This document shows positions 43,180 through 53,185 of a DNA stretch of 64,000 bases, one piece after another. Within the stretch, counting starts at the first letter, position 1. Each line of letters begins with the position of its first letter. The notes beneath the pieces were generated by a model, which had not been told where the DNA came from, made no database searches, and saw nothing but the letters and a program-made list of their open reading frames with translations. Position numbers and translations under genes: made by a program. This stretch comes from an uncultured Trichococcus sp. (GTDB lineage Bacteria; Bacillota; Bacilli; Lactobacillales; Aerococcaceae), in the NCBI RefSeq assembly GCF_963663645.1, contig NZ_OY760503.1, positions 2,485,501 to 2,549,500 on the forward strand, given 5' to 3'.

Positions 43180-43752
43180 TTACTTTAGGTTATTTTTGAT
43201 GAATTCCGCTTCTTCTTCCGGTGTCAACAATCGTTTTGCCTTGCCAACTGTACCTCCTTGCGCTTCCCAAAGCATGTTGTGTACGTCCACCGCATTCGAG
43301 AAATCCCCATTCATCCACGCTTCCAGTGTTTCGCGATAGAACGTTTCATGTTCATAATTAGCTTCGTCCAACACACGAAGCATTTCATCGATTGTTTCAA
43401 CGGTCATTTGGATTGCGCCCCACTTCGCGAACGCATGAACCTTCTGATGTGTCATTTTATGGATGGCGTTCATGTAGTCGTCTTCTTCTGGTAATCCGAT
43501 GCCTTCGAAAACCCCTTTCGACAGAAGCGGTTTTATAAATTCTCCATTCGATGCTAATTCGGAAGATTCGAATTCTTGCGGTACTTCCGTCCGGGATTCT
43601 CGTATTGATGTTTCGCTAACTTGAACGGATTTTTCATTCAGTCCGTCTTCAACCACATTTTCCATATCCAGCGAAATGAAACTAATTCCCAATGTAATCA
43701 CCATCACAAATGAGATGACAAGAAATAACCACTTATTTTTTTTTTGCCTCAT
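43180..43752 (-). CDS. Membrane-anchored DUF6241-like protein
   Basis: 190 residues with an N-terminal signal anchor (KWLFLVISFVMVITLGISFI), an acidic low-complexity linker (about 35-75) and a C-terminal helical domain containing MNAIHKMTHQKVHAFAKWG and MTVETIDEMLRVLDEA. This resembles the DUF6241 proteins common in Bacillus; the name is from memory and the function is unknown. The upstream 240 bases are AT-rich. Confidence 0.6.
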   Translation of the reverse strand: MRQKKNKWLFLVISFVMVITLGISFISLDMENVVEDGLNEKSVQVSETSIRESRTEVPQEFESSELASNGEFIKPLLSKGVFEGIGLPEEDDYMNAIHKMTHQKVHAFAKWGAIQMTVETIDEMLRVLDEANYEHETFYRETLEAWMNGDFSNAVDVHNMLWEAQGGTVGKAKRLLTPEEEAEFIKNNLK

Positions 43753-43994
43753 GCACTATTTCCTCCAATTTCAATCTTCGCTTAAATTCTGTTAATTCGT
43801 AATTACGTCTAATTATACTTAATTTAACCTTAACGTACCGTTCAGTTGACTGTCAATCATTTTTTTGATTAAATATGCTGATTTATTTTATCGATTTAAA
43901 TAATATTTCACTTCTACGGCATTTTATTTATTCAGAATTATGCTATTCTGATGATATTAAAGTATATGATGTGATAGAAGGGGATATATAAGTC

Positions 43995-44303
43995 ATGAAA
44001 CGTAAACAACAAGTCGAATTTTGATTAAAAGTCCTCGAAATAGTTAAACAATATAAAATTCCTCAAAACACTATTGCCAATATAATAGGTATGCGTTCTG
44101 CTACATTGAACGCTTATATAAATCAACATAACAGAAAAATGATAGATATAACTGCAATTGAGAAATTGGCGGTTTTTTTCGAAATCGAGGATATTTCGGA
44201 AATTATCGAATATAAAATTATTACTACTGAAGTTGAAGATTCGGAAGCTCTTGATTCTGTAAGCGATTATTTAATGAGTATAGATGCAAAAAGAAGCAAC
44301 TGA
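43995..44303 (+). pseudogene. XRE-like HTH regulator interrupted by in-frame TGA
   Basis: From ATG 43995 the frame reads MKRKQQVEF, then TGA at 44022-44024, then continues unbroken for 92 codons (LKVLEIVKQYKIPQNTIANI... to a TAA at 44303). The continuation is a recognisable Cro/C1-type helix-turn-helix (QNTIANIIGMRSATLNAYI) followed by an acidic tail. A Trp codon at the TGA would give a sensible first helix, so a TGG-to-TGA change is likely. AAGGGG lies 12 bases before the ATG. Translation from the internal ATG at 44091 would give only 70 residues with half an HTH. The segment is clearly more AT-rich than its neighbours, suggesting foreign origin. Confidence 0.65.
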
Positions 44304-44330
44304 ATCCACTAGGGATCCGGCCGCTTCTTT
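44290..44330 (+). terminator. Terminator after the HTH pseudogene
   Basis: AAGAAGC near 44290 pairs with GCTTCTTTTG near 44323-44332 across a long loop. It overlaps the end of the reading frame. Confidence 0.45.
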
Positions 44331-44445
44331 TGTTGCCTATCGCTATTTAGTTCCGATTATTTACACCAAATTCTCGGCGGTTGTCCGGTGTAGTTCGGTC
44401 ATTTTAACAATGATTGTCTTTTTTTTGTCAAAATTATCATCACGA

Positions 44446-45576
44446 TTATTGATGCCCCATCAAGTGGTCTATCGCTTCTTTTGCTTGCTTATAGCGGGCA
44501 TAATAACTGAATTCGTCCTTATCGCCGATGCCTTTCGCATCAAGCATAACCACTTTATCCAGGTTTCCGCTGCTTGCGATTTCCTCCAGCATCATTTCAT
44601 GGATGGTCGTCAAAAAGGCGTCCTCCGAAAATTCCATGTTGCGGTAGCCGTCGTCGACATATTTCAGAGTCGGCGGCACAACCAGGATCAGATCCCACAA
44701 TTGGCGCGCAATAAAGGCGTTTGCCGACTGCTCCACTATCGCATATTCTGCTGGTGTGATCGCATAATCCTCGTCCTCGGCCCCCAAACGTGCGTAAACT
44801 TTTGTTACCATCACATCCGTATCCAAGATTGCCATACCTTGGCTGGCTGGATCGGCGATTGTGTCCCGGTTCAGCTGGAACTGACCGGTGACTAACCGCT
44901 GATAGTCCATGCCATCCAGTTCGAAATCATTCACATTCGACTCTTCTTGATACTGCCGCGAATATTCGAAGCTGAAAGGGCAGGAATACAGTTTCGCCAA
45001 ATCCTTGACCAATGTCGTTTTCCCCCCGCTCGGAGCACCCAATACCAGCACTTTTTTCGTGAATGCCCGGCGGAAAGGCAAGGCGATGGCATTAAAATAG
45101 CGTAAGGCATCATTGCGGATATTCAGGCCGGTGATCGGGTACAGGCTGGTGTCAACCAAATGGACTTCGTCTGTGGATTCTTTTTCCAATGCCTCAGCCT
45201 GCAGCGTTTTCCCGGTATACCAAATCTTTTGCGCATCGCTGTGCTGCAGCGAATCAGCTATCTTTAGGTTGATGATTTCCAACCAAGACTCCCACTCGCT
45301 TTCTTTCTGCGGAATGCCTTGGCCGGCCGCCATCACCACGTAAATCTGGTTATCATCCGCAAACAATTCGCGCATATAACGGAATCTCCTGTAGACATCC
45401 AGACCGAAAGGCTCACCGAAATCTCCATCTTCTCCGCAGACGATCACGACGCAACCGTCATTCTCTTTCTTGGCCTTCAGGATGACTTCCAGATGCCCGA
45501 TATGGCAAGGCGCGAACGCTCCGAAAACGATGCCGATCCGGCTGCCGCTTAATTTGTCCTTGTACAGATTCCCCAT
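44446..45576 (-). CDS. nadR: NadR-like NMN adenylyltransferase / ribosylnicotinamide kinase
   Basis: 376 residues. The N-terminal nucleotidyltransferase domain has IGIVFGAFAPCHIGHLEVI with the HxGH motif (HIGH), ending near 160. The C-terminal kinase has Walker A LGAPSGGKTT (about 177-186) and an ILDTDVMVTKVY segment. Together they salvage nicotinamide riboside to NAD. Unlike enterobacterial NadR there is no HTH at the N-terminus, so it is not expected to repress transcription. The start follows GGGAGAA. A pnuC transporter is not adjacent. Confidence 0.88.
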   Translation of the reverse strand: MGNLYKDKLSGSRIGIVFGAFAPCHIGHLEVILKAKKENDGCVVIVCGEDGDFGEPFGLDVYRRFRYMRELFADDNQIYVVMAAGQGIPQKESEWESWLEIINLKIADSLQHSDAQKIWYTGKTLQAEALEKESTDEVHLVDTSLYPITGLNIRNDALRYFNAIALPFRRAFTKKVLVLGAPSGGKTTLVKDLAKLYSCPFSFEYSRQYQEESNVNDFELDGMDYQRLVTGQFQLNRDTIADPASQGMAILDTDVMVTKVYARLGAEDEDYAITPAEYAIVEQSANAFIARQLWDLILVVPPTLKYVDDGYRNMEFSEDAFLTTIHEMMLEEIASSGNLDKVVMLDAKGIGDKDEFSYYARYKQAKEAIDHLMGHQ

Positions 45577-45713
45577 CTCAATTCTCCCTTCTGCAAAACG
45601 TATTCTCTAGGTACTCATCTTACCTCTTACATACATTCTACAACTTCCTCACCGCACCGTATAGCACAAAGGTCCTATCCAAGCCTGGTTATCAGGAAAA
45701 CGGCTGATTCCAC
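45577..45713. other. nadR upstream region
   Basis: About 140 bases of promoter-sized sequence; no good -35/-10 pair stands out on the minus strand. Confidence 0.3.
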
Positions 45714-45757
45714 AAAAAAGCAGATGCTCAGATCACGCTGATCTTTGCATCTGCTTT
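45714..45757 (-). terminator. Terminator downstream of the SF0329-like gene
   Basis: AAAGCAGATGC (about 45717-45727) pairs with GCATCTGCTTT (45747-45757) with an inner GATCA/TGATC stem; T6 follows on the minus strand. Confidence 0.8.
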
Positions 45758-45818
45758 ACCCTGTTTGTTACGGATTTCCTGCAGTTTTGCCATCTTGTCT
45801 TCTCAACAGACGTGCCTC

Positions 45819-45965
45819 TTACCCGCATTCGTTGACAGCTTTTTCTGTCGTCTTTCCGACGGCATAGAAAATCAAGGCCTTCTTATCAGTCTTTTCATAT
45901 ACCGAAAGAAATCTGTGCCACGCTGATGGGCTGGCATTCATGGATACCGCAGTCCCAAGAAGCTC
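45819..45965 (-). pseudogene. Probable uroporphyrinogen-III synthase (hemD) remnant
   Basis: A minus-strand frame of 40 codons (ATG 45941, TAA 45819-45821) reads MNASPSAWHRFLSVYEKTDK then KALIFYAVGKTTEKAVNECG. The pattern SPSAxxxF...(I)xAVGKxTxxAxxExG matches the second half-domain of HemD, where the nucleotide-like pocket motif is xxxIGxxTAxAL. There is no room for a complete enzyme (about 250 residues), no ribosome site, and the frame is cut at both ends. It lies between the SF0329-like gene and its terminator. Identification is by pattern only. Confidence 0.45.
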
Positions 45966-46535
45966 CTACTTAGCGCTTCGCCTCAACCCGTAGAAGTATT
46001 GCACAATCGGATGCTTCATTTTCACTGCTTGTTCCATGTCCATGATCCGCTTTTTGCCGACGCGCCGGTCCAATAAGGCCAAGCAATTCAACAGGATGTC
46101 CCTGCTCGCGAGGCTGTCTTCGATGGGTTGGCTCAAAAACATATTCGCGGTTTTGTAGAAATCGGATTTGCTTAACGCCGTTTGGGCTGCCAACGTTCCC
46201 TTCGCGTAGGCCAACAGTTTGCGGTCGCTCGCAATCACGGCCAACCGCTCTTCCGGCACTTTTCCGCCAGTTTCTTTCCTGATTTGCTCAATTTCGCTTT
46301 CGCTGAGCGGAATCATGACTGCGGGATCATTCTTGATGTCCTGTTCCGACAGGTACCACCTTATTCCTGTCGTTCCGTCCTTCATATTGAAGATTTTTTT
46401 ATTGTCCACTGCTATGCAGCACTGGCCGCTTTTATCGGGCGAATAGCGGTAGCTGGTGGATAGGTACACCACTCTGCCGACCAACGCGGGCGCGAGGAAG
46501 TTCTCCAACTGCGGCTTCATTTTACTCCAAATCAT
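45966..46535 (-). CDS. Uncharacterised protein, SF0329-like
   Basis: 189 residues, soluble. The N-terminus (MIWSKMKPQLENFLAPALVGRVVYLSTSYRYSPDKSGQ...) and C-terminus (KMKHPIVQYFYGLR) recall a small enterobacterial/Firmicute family annotated SF0329; I am not certain of the name. No catalytic motif is obvious. ATG at 46535 follows TGGAGG. Function unknown. Confidence 0.5.
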   Translation of the reverse strand: MIWSKMKPQLENFLAPALVGRVVYLSTSYRYSPDKSGQCCIAVDNKKIFNMKDGTTGIRWYLSEQDIKNDPAVMIPLSESEIEQIRKETGGKVPEERLAVIASDRKLLAYAKGTLAAQTALSKSDFYKTANMFLSQPIEDSLASRDILLNCLALLDRRVGKKRIMDMEQAVKMKHPIVQYFYGLRRSAK

Positions 46536-46778
46536 AAGATCCTCCATCAGGCAGCTTTAGTGCTGTCCATTTAGTCTACGTTACATTATGTCCAAAAAAA
46601 TCATAGTAGGTCAATCTTTTTTAACAACCGAATCCCCTTTCTTTTATTTGCTGTTGCCCTCTGCCTTCACATTTTCTTCGGGACATTTCAATCGTCCTGG
46701 ATTGCTGGATGTGCTAAAATGTAAGCGTAAAGAACCTTGAATATGCACAGCCAGGCATGCCGAATAAGGAGAATTAAT

Positions 46779-47546
46779 ATGAGAAAGGGCAGGCTTAACC
46801 ATATTTCGCTTTTTTCTTGCATGTTACTCAGTTTGATACCGCTCAGTCTCAATCTTAGGGTTCCCGATGAAACCAGAGTAGCGACCGCAGAATCCAGTAT
46901 GATTTCGCAAGCCGTTCCCTCGGTTGCTGTGCGGCTGGATGTGCCGCTCCTGAATCAGCTGGATCCGCCGACCCTGTTGCTAGGCTGCGAAGTCACCTCG
47001 CTTGCCATGATCTTGCAGTACAACGGGGTAACAATCACAAAAAACGAACTCGCTGACAAGCTCCCAGTTGTGCCCATCTATTATGAAGACGGACTGCAAG
47101 GCAACCCGAATGAGGGTTTTGTCGGGGATGTTACCGGGGCGGATTACGGTTTTTGCGTCTATCATGGCCCCATCGCGGCCTTGGCATCCGACTACATCCC
47201 AGCCGCTCGCGTGGAGGATATCAGCGGACAGGATTTTGATTCTGTCATTGCTGCCTTGGACCGGGGCTATCCCGTTTGGGTCGTCACTACGACCAGCTTC
47301 CTGCCTGATGATGAATTGGAAGAATGGCAAACACCTACAGGTCCCGTCAACATCAGCTACATCATGCACAGCGTTGTGGTCGTCGGATACGACGCCGATA
47401 ACCTCTATATCAACAATCCATACGGCCAAAAGGACCAGGAAATCGAACGGCTAGACTTTATGCTGGCATGGGAACAGATGGGCAAACAAGCCGTCTACAT
47501 CACAGCCGGGACACCCAATCATAGGGAAATACTGAATACAGAATAG
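46779..47546 (+). CDS. Secreted C39-like cysteine peptidase
   Basis: 255 residues with a signal peptide or N-terminal anchor (HISLFSCMLLSLIPLSLNL). The papain-like C39_2 domain has the nucleophile in LLLGCEVTSLAMIL (about 68, GCxxxS pattern), the His in IMHSVVVVGYD and the Asn in LYINNPYG. Members cleave peptides or process surface proteins; the substrate is unknown. ATG at 46779 follows AAGGAG. No ABC exporter domain is attached, so it is not a bacteriocin-exporter protease. Confidence 0.8.
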   Translation: MRKGRLNHISLFSCMLLSLIPLSLNLRVPDETRVATAESSMISQAVPSVAVRLDVPLLNQLDPPTLLLGCEVTSLAMILQYNGVTITKNELADKLPVVPIYYEDGLQGNPNEGFVGDVTGADYGFCVYHGPIAALASDYIPAARVEDISGQDFDSVIAALDRGYPVWVVTTTSFLPDDELEEWQTPTGPVNISYIMHSVVVVGYDADNLYINNPYGQKDQEIERLDFMLAWEQMGKQAVYITAGTPNHREILNTE

Positions 47547-47685
47547 GGCTCAACGCTCACGACACTAAAAATCAAGCTCTAACCGATAATAACTAAATGG
47601 CAGACTCCGATTCAATGTATTTGCAGAATTGGCCGCTGGGCAGTTTAATATGGGAATTCATGCTATTTTCTTGATCACGAAGCAA

Positions 47686-47728
47686 AAAGGCAGTCACAAC
47701 GATCGCACGGATCATTGTGGCTGCCTTT
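47686..47728 (-). terminator. Terminator of the nusA-infB-rbfA operon
   Basis: AAAGGCAGTCACAA pairs with TTGTGGCTGCCTTT with one mismatch; TTTTTGC follows on the minus strand. Confidence 0.85.
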
Positions 47729-47750
47729 ATTGTTTGCGCAGATATGAAAT

Positions 47751-48107
47751 CTATTTTTTTTCATCCTCATGCATCTTGCGGATCAATTCATCGATTTTGC
47801 TGCCGTAGGCCACCGATTCATCACGTTTAAAGATCAATTCCGGGGTCTTGTAAAGTGACAGACGCGTCCCAAGTTCTTTGCGGACAAGTCCAGTTGCCTT
47901 ATCCAAACCTTGTTGCGTTTTTTCTCGATCGCTGGCAAGTTCCGACAATGTGCTGTAATAGATGGTTGCTTGCTGTAGATCTCCGGTGATTTCCACATCG
48001 GTGATGTTCACGTTCGCAACACGCGGGTCTTTTACACGCTTAGCCAAGATATCATTCACTTCGCGCTGTATTTCTTGTCTTATTCTTCCTGCTCTGAAAT
48101 TAGCCAT
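47751..48107 (-). CDS. rbfA: Ribosome-binding factor A
   Basis: 118-residue KH-like 30S maturation factor needed for 16S 5'-end processing and cold adaptation. The start [21 protein letters not shown] and the central [26 protein letters not shown] are typical. Last gene of the rimP-nusA-ylxR-ylxQ-infB-rbfA operon, 38 bases after infB; terminator follows. Confidence 0.93.
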   Translation of the reverse strand: MANFRAGRIRQEIQREVNDILAKRVKDPRVANVNITDVEITGDLQQATIYYSTLSELASDREKTQQGLDKATGLVRKELGTRLSLYKTPELIFKRDESVAYGSKIDELIRKMHEDEKK

Positions 48108-48145
48108 TTCGATTCACCTCTCAATAAGTCGATTGCTCTGTCGCT

Positions 48146-50578
48146 TTATTTCTTTATTTCCACCATATGGTACGCTTCGATGACGTCATCGATGCGGATA
48201 TCGTTGTAATCTTCGATCATAACACCACATTCGAAGCCTTTTTTAACTTCTTTGGCATCATCCTTGAATCGCTTCAAGCTTGCAAGTTTACCGTCAAAAA
48301 TGACGATATTGTCACGGATGATACGGATGCTGCTGTTTCTTCCGATGTAGCCATCCGTTACGAATGCGCCGCCGATTGTGCCGACTTTAGATACTTTATA
48401 GGTCTCACGGATAAGCGCTTGACCGGTTACTTGCTCTTCGAATTCAGGATCAAGCATCCCTTTCATCGCTGTTTCGATTTCATCGATGGCATTATAGATG
48501 ATGCGGTGCAGACGGATATCAACAGTTTCGCTCTCTGCTTGAATCTTCGCTTGAGGAGTCGGGCGAACGTTGAAACCGATGATGATGGCGTTGCTGGCTG
48601 CAGCCAAAGTAACGTCACTCTCGTTGATTGCGCCTGCTGCCGAGTGAACGATTTTGACGCGGACACCTTCAACCTCAATTTTTTGTAAGCTTGCTGCCAA
48701 GGCTTCAACCGAACCCTGCACGTCTGCCTTGATGATGACATTGACTTCCTTCAGCTCTCCGTCTTTCAGACTGGAGAACAGGTTATCCAAGGTAACGCGG
48801 TTCTGCGATGAACGTTGTTCCATAAGGGCACGTTTCGCACGTTCTTCCCCGGCTTGACGCGCTGTCTTCTCATCTTCAAAGACAACAAAATGATCCCCGG
48901 CTTGCGGTGCTGCATTCAAGCCTGTGATTTCAACAGGCATTGCAGGGCCAGCCGTTTTTACACGTCTGCCTTGATCGTTGGTCATTACGCGGACGCGACC
49001 ATGTGTATTGCCGACTACAATCGGATCGCCGATTTTCAGAGTACCGGACTGCACCAAGACGGTAGCGATCGGGCCTTTGGATTTATCCAAACGGGCTTCG
49101 ATGACGGAACCGATCGCTAAACGATTCGGATTAGCTTTCAATTCCTGTACTTCAGCAACCAATAGGATCATTTCCAACAATTCATCGATCCCTTGTCCGA
49201 ACTTGGCCGAGATGTTGACGAAAATCGTGTCTCCGCCCCAAGCTTCAGGAACCAAACCTTGATCGGACAGTTCTTGCATAACGCGATCCGGATTCGCTGT
49301 CGGTTTGTCGATTTTATTAACGGCAACAATGATTGGAACATCAGCCGCTTTCGCATGGTTGATGGCTTCGATTGTTTGTGGCATCACACCGTCGTCAGCT
49401 GCGACAACGATGATTGTGATATCTGTGACATCCGCTCCGCGGGCACGCATCGTCGTGAAGGCAGCATGTCCTGGTGTATCCAGGAACGTGATCGGTTTGC
49501 CGTCGATTTTGACCTGATAAGCGCCGATATGCTGCGTGATTCCGCCTGCTTCGGTTTGGATCACGTTCGTGTTGCGCAGTGAATCCAAAAGTGTCGTTTT
49601 ACCATGATCGACGTGGCCCATGATTGTGACAACTGGTGGTCTTGAAACCAATTCATCCGGATTTTCTTCCATCTCGAAATAGCTGTTCAGATCGGAAATA
49701 TCCTGAACGATTTTTTCTTCGGCTTCGATGCCATAATCGGCAGCCAACAACTCCAAGGCATCCTTGCCTAATGCCTGGTTTTGCGTAACCATGATGCCCA
49801 TCAGGAATAACTTTTTGATGATCTCGGCTGGTTCACGGTGCAGCTTTTTGGAAACTTCCATTACCGTCATGCCGTCAGTGTAGACGAATGTTTCCGGTAA
49901 CTCGCGGAATTTGCGCGGAGGCACTGCAGGTCCTTGTTTGGTTGTGCCTTTTTTGAATTTCGAGCGCTTGTTTTTGTTGTAGGGATTGTTGCCTCTCCCT
50001 TGGCTGCGCGGTCCACCTGAACTTTGACCGTACGATGGACGATTTGGTTTGGCTGGCGTATTGGTAGTAGTGTTTGCAGTTTTCTGCACTGGTTTTTCAT
50101 TTGATTTGTTTGGCGAAACAGAGTCAACTCGATTCATTTTAGTATTTGGACGGTTTTGTCCAGGTTGGCTTGTGGCTTGCGCCGGCCGTTTTGCATTTTT
50201 GTCTGCAGTTGTTCTTGCTTGTCCTTTATTTTCGGAACCGTTTTTTTGATTCGAAGAAGGATTCGATGGTTTATTTTTCATGTCTGTGTTTTTCCTCAGT
50301 TCACTCTTATCATTAGTTTTATGTGTTCCGGTTGCAGGCGTCTTTTTGTTGTCTGCTGATTGCTTCTTCTGTGTCGCATTGGATTGCGGTGCACTTGGCT
50401 TGGCAACCTGATTTCCAGCAGCGGAAGAGATGGATTGGTTCAACTTTTTGATGTCTCCGTCTTCCATGGTTGACATATGGCTATGATAATCGATCCCCAA
50501 TTGTTTTGCTTTATCCAACACCGTTTTGCTTGATACCTTGTGTTCTTTTGCATACTCGTAGACACGTTTTTTTTCCAT
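48146..50578 (-). CDS. infB: Translation initiation factor IF-2
   Basis: 810-residue GTPase delivering initiator tRNA. An IF2-N domain ([21 protein letters not shown]) is followed by a long Asn/Lys/Pro-rich linker (about 50-210). The G domain begins near 317 with [15 protein letters not shown], and DTPGHAAF and NKIDKP follow; domains II to IV close the protein. Length is short-linker type. AAGGGAAGG lies before the ATG. Confidence 0.96.
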   Translation of the reverse strand: MEKKRVYEYAKEHKVSSKTVLDKAKQLGIDYHSHMSTMEDGDIKKLNQSISSAAGNQVAKPSAPQSNATQKKQSADNKKTPATGTHKTNDKSELRKNTDMKNKPSNPSSNQKNGSENKGQARTTADKNAKRPAQATSQPGQNRPNTKMNRVDSVSPNKSNEKPVQKTANTTTNTPAKPNRPSYGQSSGGPRSQGRGNNPYNKNKRSKFKKGTTKQGPAVPPRKFRELPETFVYTDGMTVMEVSKKLHREPAEIIKKLFLMGIMVTQNQALGKDALELLAADYGIEAEEKIVQDISDLNSYFEMEENPDELVSRPPVVTIMGHVDHGKTTLLDSLRNTNVIQTEAGGITQHIGAYQVKIDGKPITFLDTPGHAAFTTMRARGADVTDITIIVVAADDGVMPQTIEAINHAKAADVPIIVAVNKIDKPTANPDRVMQELSDQGLVPEAWGGDTIFVNISAKFGQGIDELLEMILLVAEVQELKANPNRLAIGSVIEARLDKSKGPIATVLVQSGTLKIGDPIVVGNTHGRVRVMTNDQGRRVKTAGPAMPVEITGLNAAPQAGDHFVVFEDEKTARQAGEERAKRALMEQRSSQNRVTLDNLFSSLKDGELKEVNVIIKADVQGSVEALAASLQKIEVEGVRVKIVHSAAGAINESDVTLAAASNAIIIGFNVRPTPQAKIQAESETVDIRLHRIIYNAIDEIETAMKGMLDPEFEEQVTGQALIRETYKVSKVGTIGGAFVTDGYIGRNSSIRIIRDNIVIFDGKLASLKRFKDDAKEVKKGFECGVMIEDYNDIRIDDVIEAYHMVEIKK

Positions 50579-50600
50579 GTCATCACCTTCCCTTATCTCA

Positions 50601-50909
50601 TTACTTTGTTCCTTTCAGCCGCATGAAACTTTTGGCGAATCCTCTATCGGTCAAGGCGCAAATGGAACGGGACTTGCCTATTGCTTGACTGATTTGTTCC
50701 GAAGTGAAATGCACCAGGAACGGGACTTCATAATAGCGGCATTTGTTTTCTAATTTTTCTTTGGTGTTAGCGCTGCAGTCCGTCGCACAAAGTACGAAGA
50801 CAGCTTCATTTTTTTGGATGGACTTGACGGTCATTTCTTCACCTGTGATCAATTTGCCGGCGCGCAATGCCAAGCCCAACAAATTCAACATCTTGTCTTC
50901 AGGTGTCAT
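50601..50909 (-). CDS. ylxQ: YlxQ, L7Ae-like RNA-binding protein
   Basis: 102 residues with the L7Ae/L30e/S12e fold ([40 protein letters not shown]). These proteins bind kink-turn RNA; the role of YlxQ is unclear. It overlaps ylxR by 4 bases (50906-50909), so translation is coupled. Confidence 0.88.
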   Translation of the reverse strand: MTPEDKMLNLLGLALRAGKLITGEEMTVKSIQKNEAVFVLCATDCSANTKEKLENKCRYYEVPFLVHFTSEQISQAIGKSRSICALTDRGFAKSFMRLKGTK

Positions 50910-51190
50910 AATAAGCTCCTTGCTTTTTGGTGTTCGACATAATCGTATAACTCCTGGTAGAACGCATCACTGATGGCGGTCTCAAGGTGTTTGTCCAAAA
51001 TATGCTGTTTCCAGGCCTTCTGCACCAATGCAGGTTCCAAAGAGACATAGGCTCCACGACCATTCATGCGGCCGGTAGGGTCAATGGCTATTTCACCTGC
51101 TTGATTTTTTACGATGCGGACTAATTCTTTTTTTGGCTTCATCTCATTTGAGACGACACATTTCCGCATCGGAATTTTTCTTGTCTTCAT
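50906..51190 (-). CDS. ylxR: YlxR (RnpM), RNase P modulator
   Basis: 94 residues with the family pattern RKCVVSNEMKPKKELVRIV and GRMNGRGAYVSL. Work in B. subtilis implicates it as an RNase P modulator; nucleoid or transcription roles have also been proposed. It sits 18 bases after nusA. Confidence 0.88.
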   Translation of the reverse strand: MKTRKIPMRKCVVSNEMKPKKELVRIVKNQAGEIAIDPTGRMNGRGAYVSLEPALVQKAWKQHILDKHLETAISDAFYQELYDYVEHQKARSLL

Positions 51191-51208
51191 AAACTTTCAC
51201 CTCACTGA

Positions 51209-52510
51209 TTAGTCTTGAAAGTCCTTTGCTAATTCATCATAGCTTTGTTCCGGATCTGTCTCGACTTCCGAGATCAGTTGCTCTACATCTTCAGGATCAA
51301 GGATTTTTTCATCATTTTCGTATTCTTCCGTGTAATCCGTATCTTCCGTTGGAACTACGATATCATCAGCGACTTCCTCAGCCGTAAAAATTTTATCCAA
51401 GCCAGCGAAAGAATGAAGCGCATCAGCATCTTCTTCATCGGATGCAACTTTTTGGGCACCAGATTCCATCAATAACTTATTATACTCCGTTTCGGACTTG
51501 ATATCGATTTTATAGCCTGTCAATTTGGCCGCTAAGCGAGCATTTTGGCCTTTTTTACCGATCGCCAAGGACAGTTGGTAATCCGGAACGATGACTGTGC
51601 AGCTGCCGTCCGCTTGATGGAAATCCACCTTCACGACTTGTGCCGGATTCAATGCGTTTCCGATATAGATCGACGGATCTTCATTCCATTCAACGATATC
51701 CATATTCTCTCCGCGCAATTCATTGACGATCGCTTGGACACGCTGGCCTCTCGGTCCTACGCAGGTTCCGACAGGATCGACGTTCTTATCGCGGGAGCGC
51801 ACGGCTACTTTTGAACGGTCCCCTGCTTCACGGGCGATCGAAACGATTTCGACTACGCCATCGAAGATTTCAGGAACCTCTTGTTCAAACAATCGCTTCA
51901 GCAAGTCGGGATGACTGCGGCTTACAAAAACTTGCGGCCCTTTTGAAGTGTTTTCGACTTTTGTGACGTACACTTTGATGCGGTCGTGCGGCTGGAACGT
52001 TTCATTCGGAATCTGCTCCTGCTTGGACAAAACCGCTTCAATTTTCCCAAGGCTCACATAAATGTAACGGCTGTCCATTCTTTCGACAACGCCCGTCAAA
52101 ATGTCATTCTCATAGGCGATGAATTGATTGTAGACAATGCTGCGCTCCGCTTCGCGGATACGTTGCATGATGACTTGTTTGGCTGTCTGAGCGGCAATCC
52201 GTCCAAAATCTTTAGGAGTGACCTCAAAACGGATCTTATCGCCTAATTCGTATGCCTTGTTGATCTGCAAAGCATCCTCAAGACTCACTTCCAAAGTCGA
52301 ATCAAACACCATATCCACTACTTCTTTAACGGCATAGACATGGATATCCCCTTTTTTCGTATCGAATTCAACTTCAACGTTTTGGGCCTGTCCGTAATTG
52401 CGCTTGTATGCGGACACAAGCGCAGCTTCCAACGCACTGATGACAATCTCTTTTGAAATACCTTTGTCTTTTTCCAACACTTCAAGAGCACTTAACATTT
52501 CTTTGCTCAT
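51209..52510 (-). CDS. nusA: Transcription termination/antitermination factor NusA
   Basis: 433 residues: N-terminal RNAP-binding domain (to about 135), S1 domain (near 140-200, GVVERMDSRYIYVSLGK), two KH domains (about 230-345) and an acidic C-terminal tail in place of the AR repeats found in proteobacteria. Typical for low-GC Gram-positives. Follows rimP by 31 bases. Confidence 0.95.
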   Translation of the reverse strand: MSKEMLSALEVLEKDKGISKEIVISALEAALVSAYKRNYGQAQNVEVEFDTKKGDIHVYAVKEVVDMVFDSTLEVSLEDALQINKAYELGDKIRFEVTPKDFGRIAAQTAKQVIMQRIREAERSIVYNQFIAYENDILTGVVERMDSRYIYVSLGKIEAVLSKQEQIPNETFQPHDRIKVYVTKVENTSKGPQVFVSRSHPDLLKRLFEQEVPEIFDGVVEIVSIAREAGDRSKVAVRSRDKNVDPVGTCVGPRGQRVQAIVNELRGENMDIVEWNEDPSIYIGNALNPAQVVKVDFHQADGSCTVIVPDYQLSLAIGKKGQNARLAAKLTGYKIDIKSETEYNKLLMESGAQKVASDEEDADALHSFAGLDKIFTAEEVADDIVVPTEDTDYTEEYENDEKILDPEDVEQLISEVETDPEQSYDELAKDFQD

Positions 52511-52541
52511 ATTACTCGTTCACTCCTATCTCAAAAAATGA

Positions 52542-53015
52542 TTAAAATTGGATAGCCAATCTTGCGTTTGCGATCTGTTTTCTCTCGATTTCGATATCTT
52601 TTGTTCTGGTTTTGATTCTGATCGTCAATACGACGGATTCATCGTTTACTTCCTTCAACGTTCCTTCGTAGAATTTCTCTCCATCAATCGCCTGATAGAA
52701 GGACAGATGCACGTATTTACCGATGGCATTCTGCATATCTGCTTCAGTCTTTAATGGACGCTCTGCGCCTGGTGAAGACACCTCCAGGAAGTACGCTTGC
52801 GGGATCGGATCCGGGTCGATGGCATCCAATGCTTCACTGACTTTTTCGCTGATCAATGCGCACTCTTCGATATCGATGCCGCCTGGTTTATCTATATAGA
52901 TTCTGAGAAACCAGTTTTTCCCTTCCTTCAAAAACTCCATATCCACTAATTCTAAATTCTGTTCATCAACTATTGGTTGAACCACTACTCGAACTTCATC
53001 TACTACACGACTCAC
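52542..53015 (-). CDS. rimP: Ribosome maturation factor RimP
   Basis: 157-residue 30S assembly factor. N-terminal domain with LVDMEFLKEGKNWFLRIYIDKPGGIDIEECALIS, followed by VSSPGAERPLKTEADMQNAIGKYV. First gene of the operon; its upstream 170 bases hold the polC terminator and presumably its promoter. Confidence 0.93.
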   Translation of the reverse strand: MSRVVDEVRVVVQPIVDEQNLELVDMEFLKEGKNWFLRIYIDKPGGIDIEECALISEKVSEALDAIDPDPIPQAYFLEVSSPGAERPLKTEADMQNAIGKYVHLSFYQAIDGEKFYEGTLKEVNDESVVLTIRIKTRTKDIEIERKQIANARLAIQF

Positions 53016-53067
53016 AGAAATCCTCCTTTATCAATCCTACACCACTGTCTTACATTGGCTGACTGCG

Positions 53068-53095
53068 TAAAAAGAGTGAGCGTTTCCGCTCACTC
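53068..53095 (-). terminator. polC terminator
   Basis: GAGTGAGCG and CGCTCACTC form a 9-bp stem with a GAAA tetraloop on the minus strand, followed by TTTTT. Confidence 0.9.
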
Positions 53096-53185
53096 CATCC
53101 GACGACTTATTCTTTTATAATCATACACCATTGTGTCAGTAAATGCAAGGACTTACCAATCTAAAGGCTTTGGAATAGCCTTCGC

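Noticed and set aside
7189-44024. Reassignment of TGA to Trp in this organism
   Set aside because: rqcH and several other intact genes end at TGA in the expected place, so TGA is a normal stop; the three in-frame cases are treated as separate mutations or read-through candidates.
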